Shown: positions 58,800 through 64,000 of the stretch, piece by piece
Layout: every line of letters starts with the position of its first letter
Numbering within the stretch: the stretch's first letter is position 1
Origin: Apostichopus japonicus
Taxonomy: Eukaryota; Echinodermata; Holothuroidea; Aspidochirotida; Stichopodidae
DNA length: 64,000 nt
Assembly: GCF_037975245.1 (NCBI RefSeq)
Contig: NC_092571.1
Span: 11,231,917 to 11,295,916, forward strand
Reading direction: 5' to 3'
Translations under genes and position numbers: made by a program
Notes under the pieces: model-generated
Seen by the model: the letters and a program-made list of their open reading frames with translations, nothing else
Database searches by the model: none
Told to the model about the DNA's origin: nothing

Positions 58800-59031
58800 G
58801 TCATTTTGAGTGATAGGGATGATGCGTCACCACATTTGGAGAGACTTGGCAACTGCAATGTTGTCATACCAGCTGCTTGGCATAGTACAGTACCCTTCTC
58901 TCCAAGTCTCAAATCTAAGGCTTTTCGTGTAAAGAAAATGATGGATGGTTTCTTCGAGCCACAAGATATGTTTGAGGGGAACAATTCATCCGTGGTAAAG
59001 CTGTTTCCCCTGCAGATGGAAGCTATTAGAT
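58800..59031 (+). CDS. candidate internal exon of the plus-strand transposon gene
   Basis: A strong pyrimidine tract and TTTTAG| acceptor at 58798-58799, a consensus donor |GTAAGT at 59032 and one open frame of 77 codons. It includes SDRDDASPHLERLGNCNVVI, PAAWHSTVPFSPSLKSKAF and a basic RVKKMMDGFF. No family recognised. By analogy with the two-gene CACTA elements it could be a companion protein to the transposase; this is inference. Confidence 0.5.
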
Positions 59032-59599
59032 GTAAGTTAGCAGAATTCCCACATATTTTAAAGGAGGTTAGGTAGTTGAAAAAAAAACATTTGACATAAA
59101 TTCTGTACAGCTTCCCCCCAAATCAGCTGTAGATATACATAATGCAAATATTTCATGTGAAACTGGCACTTCAGTTTCCTTTCTTGGAATGATCTGGAGA
59201 GTAATGGCTAAGCATAGAGAAAAGACTTATAATTACTCTCAAATTTCATATCCACAATGAAAAAATTCAGCAATTCCATGAGTATTGAAAAATGATAAAT
59301 TGAAGAGGATACTTATTGGTATTTGTCATTAACCTGAGGGAAATTTGCCTTTCTTCTCCAGTGTATGGTGGCAATGTACTGAAGATCTATGCTGATGTCA
59401 CATAGGCAATCAACAGCAAGTGCAGCAGAGCCAGGAGACTGATGAAGAAACTGAAGTGATGCTGACATGTTGGGGATAATGGGAGGGGGGGCAGAGGTAA
59501 ATTAGAGTAGACAGTAATAACATAAGAAGTTTTACAATTAACAGTATAGAACTAAAAATAAAGTAGTTTAGACCTACAAAGTTCTTCTGTCTTAGTTTT

Positions 59600-60180
59600 G
59601 TTGCAGGCACCTCTCCAGGAAAGTCGCCGCAAGCTCCTTTCCTTGCGAAGTCGCAGCAAGCTCCTTTCCTGCGAAGTCGCCACAAGCCCCTCTCCTGCGA
59701 AGTCCCCGTCGGCCCCTTTCCGGCGAAGTCACCGCAACCCCCTCTCCGGCGAAGTCGCCACAAGCCTCATTTGCATGTGAAAAGTGAAGTCGCGGCGAGG
59801 TCGCTGCAAGCCTCTCTCCGGCGAAGTTGCCGCAAGCCCCTTTCCTGCGAAGTCGCCGCAAGCCCCTTTCTTGCGAAGTCGCCGCAGGCCCCTTTCCGGC
59901 GAAGTCGCCACAAGCCTCATTTGCATGTGAAAAGTGAAGTCGCGGCGAGGTCGCTGCAAGCCTCTCTCCGGCTAAGTCGCCGCAAGCCCCTTTCCTGCGA
60001 AGTCGCTGCAAGCCCCTTTCCTGCGAAGTCGCCGCAGGCCCCTTTCCGGCGAAGTCACCGCAACCCCCTTTCCGGCGAAGTCGCCACAAGCCTCATTTGC
60101 TGTGAAAAGTGAAGTCGCAGCGACTGCGCTGCAACTAGTTGCTGCGAAGTCGCTGCAACTGGTCGCGGCAAGGGCCTTTT
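59600..60180. repeat. right subterminal array of GCGAAGTCGC units
   Basis: Short units (GCGAAGTCGCCGCAAGCCCC with CTTTCC spacers) repeat about 20 times and are grouped into larger units marked by ACAAGCCTCATTTGC at 59760, 59911 and 60086. The array shares the core GAAGTCGC with the left array but has a different period. Open frames across it on both strands are repeat artefacts. Confidence 0.92.
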
Positions 60181-60199
60181 TTCGACAGGGGATTGTGCA

Positions 60200-61900
60200 G
60201 TTTTGTGTTGAACTGGATGTCTAAGAAAAAATTCTTCTATGTGTACACTCACACAATCCGAAATGTCTTCTGTTCTTGTATACATATACACATATGACCA
60301 ATCTTTAAAACGTATTTGCAGAAATGGTGTGGCCATTTGAACGTCTGGCACATATTACTATTAAATAATGAGATGCATAAATGTTGTCATGATTTGATGC
60401 AGCATATTTTGTATATTTTTGATTTCATTCCCAGAAAGATCAAACCCGCATCCAACAAATAAACTCTGATCAATTAAATCGTTATACTACCTAGAAATAC
60501 AGTTCAGCCAGGGCATTTTAGCGCACTAAAGTACATGTTTATGTTTGAAAAGGAAATGGTTCTAATTTATCTGCAAAACTAGGTCAAAATATTTTATTGT
60601 TGAACTTTTCACCCAAAATATGCTGTGTTTGTGCAAAATCTGGAAATGCCCGACCTGCAAACTCATATAGGCTACATATCGTCATGTTTTTCTCTAAATG
60701 TCTATCCATTGTATCATCATATAGCAGATTGGCCTATGTCAAATTTATATACATATCGTCCTGTATTGGAGAAAACCATTCAATGTAGGCCGCCGGATTT
60801 ACAATAAAGTTACCTTTTGTAACAAACGCACATTATTTCCCATATCGCCTGTAGCTCAAACTTTTTATACTGCCAATGTTCATTTGATAGAGGTACCAGC
60901 AACACCTCATGATCATGATATTCTAGACAAAGTCACTCCTATCAAGACTTTCATGTATACACTGAAACATCAGACTGATCAGAGAAACTACAGCCATGTA
61001 TAACTGTCTTAATGTTTTTCTCTTTCGTTCACATTATAATATGCAACATCCCATTGAGTTAATGCCAAAATTACAGAGAACGGAGAAAAGAAACATTTTA
61101 TTGGAGGAAGAAACTAGGGTGCGGATTGAAACAGTTTTAGTTTGATTTATTATATATGGCACAAATAAAAAAGAGTAAAATTCTTGGGTACATCCGTGTT
61201 TTGGGGAATAAATTATATCTGACAAATTCTCAAGATATGAAGTATTTGAAATAACTATATGCAAAACTGGTATCGCGTATTTTCTCATCCAGGTACTAGA
61301 AACATTTTAGATCATGATTGTCAAGACAAACCCATAAATAATTTTATATACATCAACATCAGAGAAACTATATAACCATGTATAACTGTCATATTGTTTG
61401 TTTTCTCTTTTCGTTAATAGCATGGTCATTCAAATATCCTTGAAGTAAAACTGAAACAACTTCTCTCTTAATGTGCACACAGTGTCAGGGAACTAAATAT
61501 GCCAAAATATTCAGTTTCCTTTTACTAGATATATTTTGTCACCACCACTTTCTTTTATATTTTTACTATATCTCAGAAAAATCAATAGTTATTACCAACG
61601 AGGATGAACGGGCAATCATGATAAAATGGCTACCTATTTTAAACAAGGACAACATTTCTTAAATCTAGAAATTTACTAAGGATATGCTACTCTTTATTTA
61701 TGAATAATAATTAAAAGAAACGGGTGTCTAATTTCTATATTATGCCAGACTCAAATCGTGAATTTAGATAGAAATGGCCAAAATATGTAAAGGTATCTAC
61801 TTACTGATCCTTTTATGTAACAATGTTATCTGTTAATGCCATTTTGTCTACGATATGCTTATCTTTTAGTATAAATAAAAGCAATTCTTTTTATCTGATT
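60200..61900. repeat. diverged local duplications, no gene seen
   Basis: Segments around 60900-61035 and 61305-61420 are related (GATCATGAT, CAGAGAAACTA, CATGTATAACTGTC and TTTTCTCTTT occur in the same order), an offset of about 390 bp. No supported exon apart from acceptor-like sites such as TCGTTAATAG| at 61421. Confidence 0.5.
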
Positions 61901-61914
61901 TCCTCCAAATATAG

Positions 61915-61935
61915 TTGAAGAAATCAACAAAGCAG
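61915..61935 (+). other. micro-exon-like segment 1 (LKKSTKQ)
   Basis: 21 nt between TCCAAATATAG| and |GTAAGAATGAA. It shares both borders with segment 3. Confidence 0.35.
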
Positions 61936-62210
61936 GTAAGAATGAAAAGGAAGTAGTTAAAACATCATAAAAAACAGTTTTTGTTAAAAGAAGGAAAAAA
62001 CTAGAATTCAGATATAGATGAAACATAACATCAGAAAATGGTCTATTTACTGATAGAATTTTTAATAAGGTATAAGTTACAAACCCTATCACTTGATGTA
62101 AAAAAAATGTTCATGTAATTGCCATTTTTATCCACGACATATTACTGGTTATTTATTAATACTAATAAAAGAAATAAATAATAAATAATTATATTAAAAA
62201 TCTAATAAAG

Positions 62211-62231
62211 TTAGAGGAAAAGCAGATGCAG
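62211..62231 (+). other. micro-exon-like segment 2 (LEEKQMQ)
   Basis: 21 nt between TAATAAAG| and |GTACGAGAAA. It resembles segment 4. Confidence 0.3.
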
Positions 62232-63668
62232 GTACGAGAAACGAATATCTGCGGGTCATTTGTTAAGTACAGCATTTATGTCGCTGTTTAAAAACAAAAA
62301 AGACCCGACAAAAAAGACCAAAAAGGACCCGACACCTTGAATTAGACAAGAATGACCTAACAAATAATAAAGTGTTTACTTACTGATATTTTTGAATACT
62401 ATTTCTAATGAGAAAGATCAAAATTTGTATCTAATATTATAATAACATCTGGAATTAATCAATTGAGCCCCTTGCAGAAGAATTGTTAAACGATCACGAT
62501 GGTCGAGACGCGTCGCTGCCGATCGAAGTCCCCGAGCAGAACGTTTGGACAATCCTGAACCGAAACTGGTCGGTTAAGCATAAACAAAACCACCGTTATT
62601 AAGACCATAATATGATTTAAATTATCTCAAATGTCGATGATCCTGCTTCTTTAACTTCGTAGCGAAGCTTCTAGAATTTGGTTACGTACAATGCAAGGAA
62701 AATGTGACATTCTATACAGTGCAAGTTCAACCCTACAGTACTATAGTTGTGGTAACATGGGGTATAGACCTAACTAATATACGTTGTATAACAGGCTAGC
62801 CCGTGTAATGATATATTTTAACTGTTACGTAAAGTCATAACACAACGCCATTTTTACCACAAAAGAAAAAAATCTAGTAGTGATTGTTCTAAAACCAACT
62901 GGTTTTTAGTTTTGTGTAAAATATTAGGTAACCAATAACAAAAATTGTCATTTGCTGCATCAAGGAGGCCTAGGCTATGGTCATTGCAGGTAATTTGACA
63001 ATAGTATAGGCCTACAAGCACTCGTTGTGTATGTGTAGTGTTTTGAACGAGTCGTGTCCAAATTCTCCGATTTCTGTCATCTTTTGGAAAAGCGTGCAGA
63101 TGAAATCGTCTTTAATTAGTGGTGGAGCAACCTGCACCCACACATCGGTTCGGCATATATAACAGTTACGATATAAATTTACGTCAAAACAAAACTCCAA
63201 ACCTCAAATCTCAATTACTACAGAGCACTGCAACAGTGTATACTGTTGTGTGTTCTCAGAACTTAAAGAATGTAAACATAGCGTCCCGGAAGTGAGCTGA
63301 GTTCCTCGACTGACGTCACGCCGCATTACCGTATATACAACAATTTTTAGAAAGTTTTTATTAAACTATATTACACTGTATTTTTGATCGTTTATTCCTC
63401 AAGGATGCAAGCTTCGTTTGACACAAATTGGATATCATTGGAAAGCTACGAGTGTACAGAATACGATGATAAAATCTGTCCATTTCATAACTTCTTTAAA
63501 AGTAGTCTACTTACTGGTATATTATTCAAAACGTGGGTGAGTGACAAATGCTTTATATTTTCCCGCAGAAATAGTAAATGATTACTATCAATATGTTATT
63601 GCACACGCTACTATTTATCTCCGGGAAAATAAAAACTTATTTCTTTTTCTTATTTACTTCAAATATAG

Positions 63669-63686
63669 TTGGAGGAATCACGGCAG
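63669..63686 (+). other. micro-exon-like segment 3 (LEESRQ)
   Basis: 18 nt between a pyrimidine-rich TTCAAATATAG| and |GTAAGAATGAAG, the best splice context of the four. Confidence 0.38.
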
Positions 63687-63729
63687 GTAAGAATGAAGCA
63701 AATAAATTCTCTTTTTTTGTCGTATACAG

Positions 63730-63750
63730 TTAGAGGAGAACCAGAAACAG
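63730..63750 (+). other. micro-exon-like segment 4 (LEENQKQ)
   Basis: 21 nt between TATACAG| and |GTTCGAATGAA; the donor is weak. Confidence 0.3.
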
Positions 63751-64000
63751 GTTCGAATGAAAAGATGGCACTATTTATAATCAATGAGGAAGAAAAATTC
63801 CTATTTCTAGTATTAACATTAAATCTTGAATTAAGATAGAAAAGATCGAAGAAATCTTAAAGGTAATCTACTTACTGGTATATTATTCATAACGTGGATG
63901 AGTGACAAATACTTTATATTTTCCCGCAGAAATAGTAAAAGGAGTACTATCAATATGTTATTGCATATGCTACTATTTATCTACAAGAAAATATTAGCCA

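Larger units (their letters stand above)
53626..60191. mobile_element. 6.6-kb EnSpm-like transposon with divergent genes
   Basis: Ends CCCCTACCAAAAGGG and, in complement, CCCCTGTCGAAAAAAGG, both running into GCGACTTCGC/GTCGCAGCG words. ATT is duplicated at 53623-53625 and 60192-60194. The left end carries 61-bp tandem units, the right end a different array of about 25-30 bp units. Inside are a minus-strand transposase-like pseudogene (54874-55737) and plus-strand exon candidates (57456-59031), transcribed away from a shared central region (about 55740-57455). A 3-bp TSD, short TIRs, large subterminal repeat arrays and two divergent genes resemble EnSpm/CACTA elements; the CCCCT end is not the classical CACTA. 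Confidence 0.72.
63507..64000. repeat. direct duplication with 361-bp offset
   Basis: CTACTTACTGGTATATTATTC starts at 63507 and again at 63868; both are followed by GAGTGACAAAT, TTTATATTTTCCCGCAG and ATCAATATGTTATTGCA. The second copy runs off the window edge. Weaker relatives begin near 61797 and 62041. Confidence 0.85.

Noticed and set aside
59592-60112. Open frames of 100-165 codons on both strands
   Set aside because: They are translations of the GC-rich subterminal array; both strands are open, as expected from repeats without stops.
1-64000. tRNA, rRNA or other classical RNA genes
   Set aside because: I found no cloverleaf with A/B boxes and no rRNA-like segment.

Overview
This is eukaryotic nuclear DNA. 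It is AT-rich, has long G/C homopolymer runs, short exons bounded by GT/AG splice sites, and very dense transposon remains. Frequent words such as taggcctac and aggcctagg, together with this mix of hAT, Kolobok-like, CACTA-like, LINE, Penelope-like and LTR remnants, suggest a marine deuterostome, most likely an echinoderm. That is inference. No bacterial gene, rRNA, tRNA or CRISPR array is visible.

Most of the window is a mosaic of mobile elements. Many could be delimited exactly because terminal inverted repeats (TIRs) and target-site duplications (TSDs) can be read: hAT-like 8-bp TSDs at 2685-4103, 15068-15432, 15830-18814, 22128-24249, 22757-23851, 26365-26695, 32076-32620 and 36378-38091; 5-bp TSDs at 18986-20954 and 47817-49142; a TTAA-flanked element at 6414-6777; 3-bp TSDs at 2564-8922, 32625-36175 and 53626-60191; a TA-flanked CACTG element at 9190-13970; and solo-LTR-like units at 24646-26084 and 34607-35284. 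Elements are nested up to four deep (22128-24249). Two copies of one family (2564-8922 and 32625-36175) share most of their length, and the second copy keeps the empty target sites of three insertions found in the first.

Host-like coding sequence is sparse and appears as short exons. A first coding exon lies on the minus strand at 1336-1613. A chain of phase-compatible minus-strand exons runs from 31055 down to 27035 (one gene with alternative ends, or two adjacent genes). Three more phase-compatible minus-strand exons lie at 36176-38328, with two transposons inserted among them. A plus-strand exon with a start codon lies at 52766-52816. The right end (60200-64000) is built of diverged local duplications and holds four 18-21 nt micro-exon-like segments.

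Two structures deserve most attention. The 6.6-kb element at 53626-60191 has elaborate, different subterminal repeat arrays at its two ends, a decayed transposase-like gene on the minus strand and candidate exons of a divergent gene on the plus strand. The second is a hairpin module of about 95 bp that recurs ten times in full or in part, in several TIR families, usually 40-85 bp inside one terminus and always in the same orientation relative to that end.
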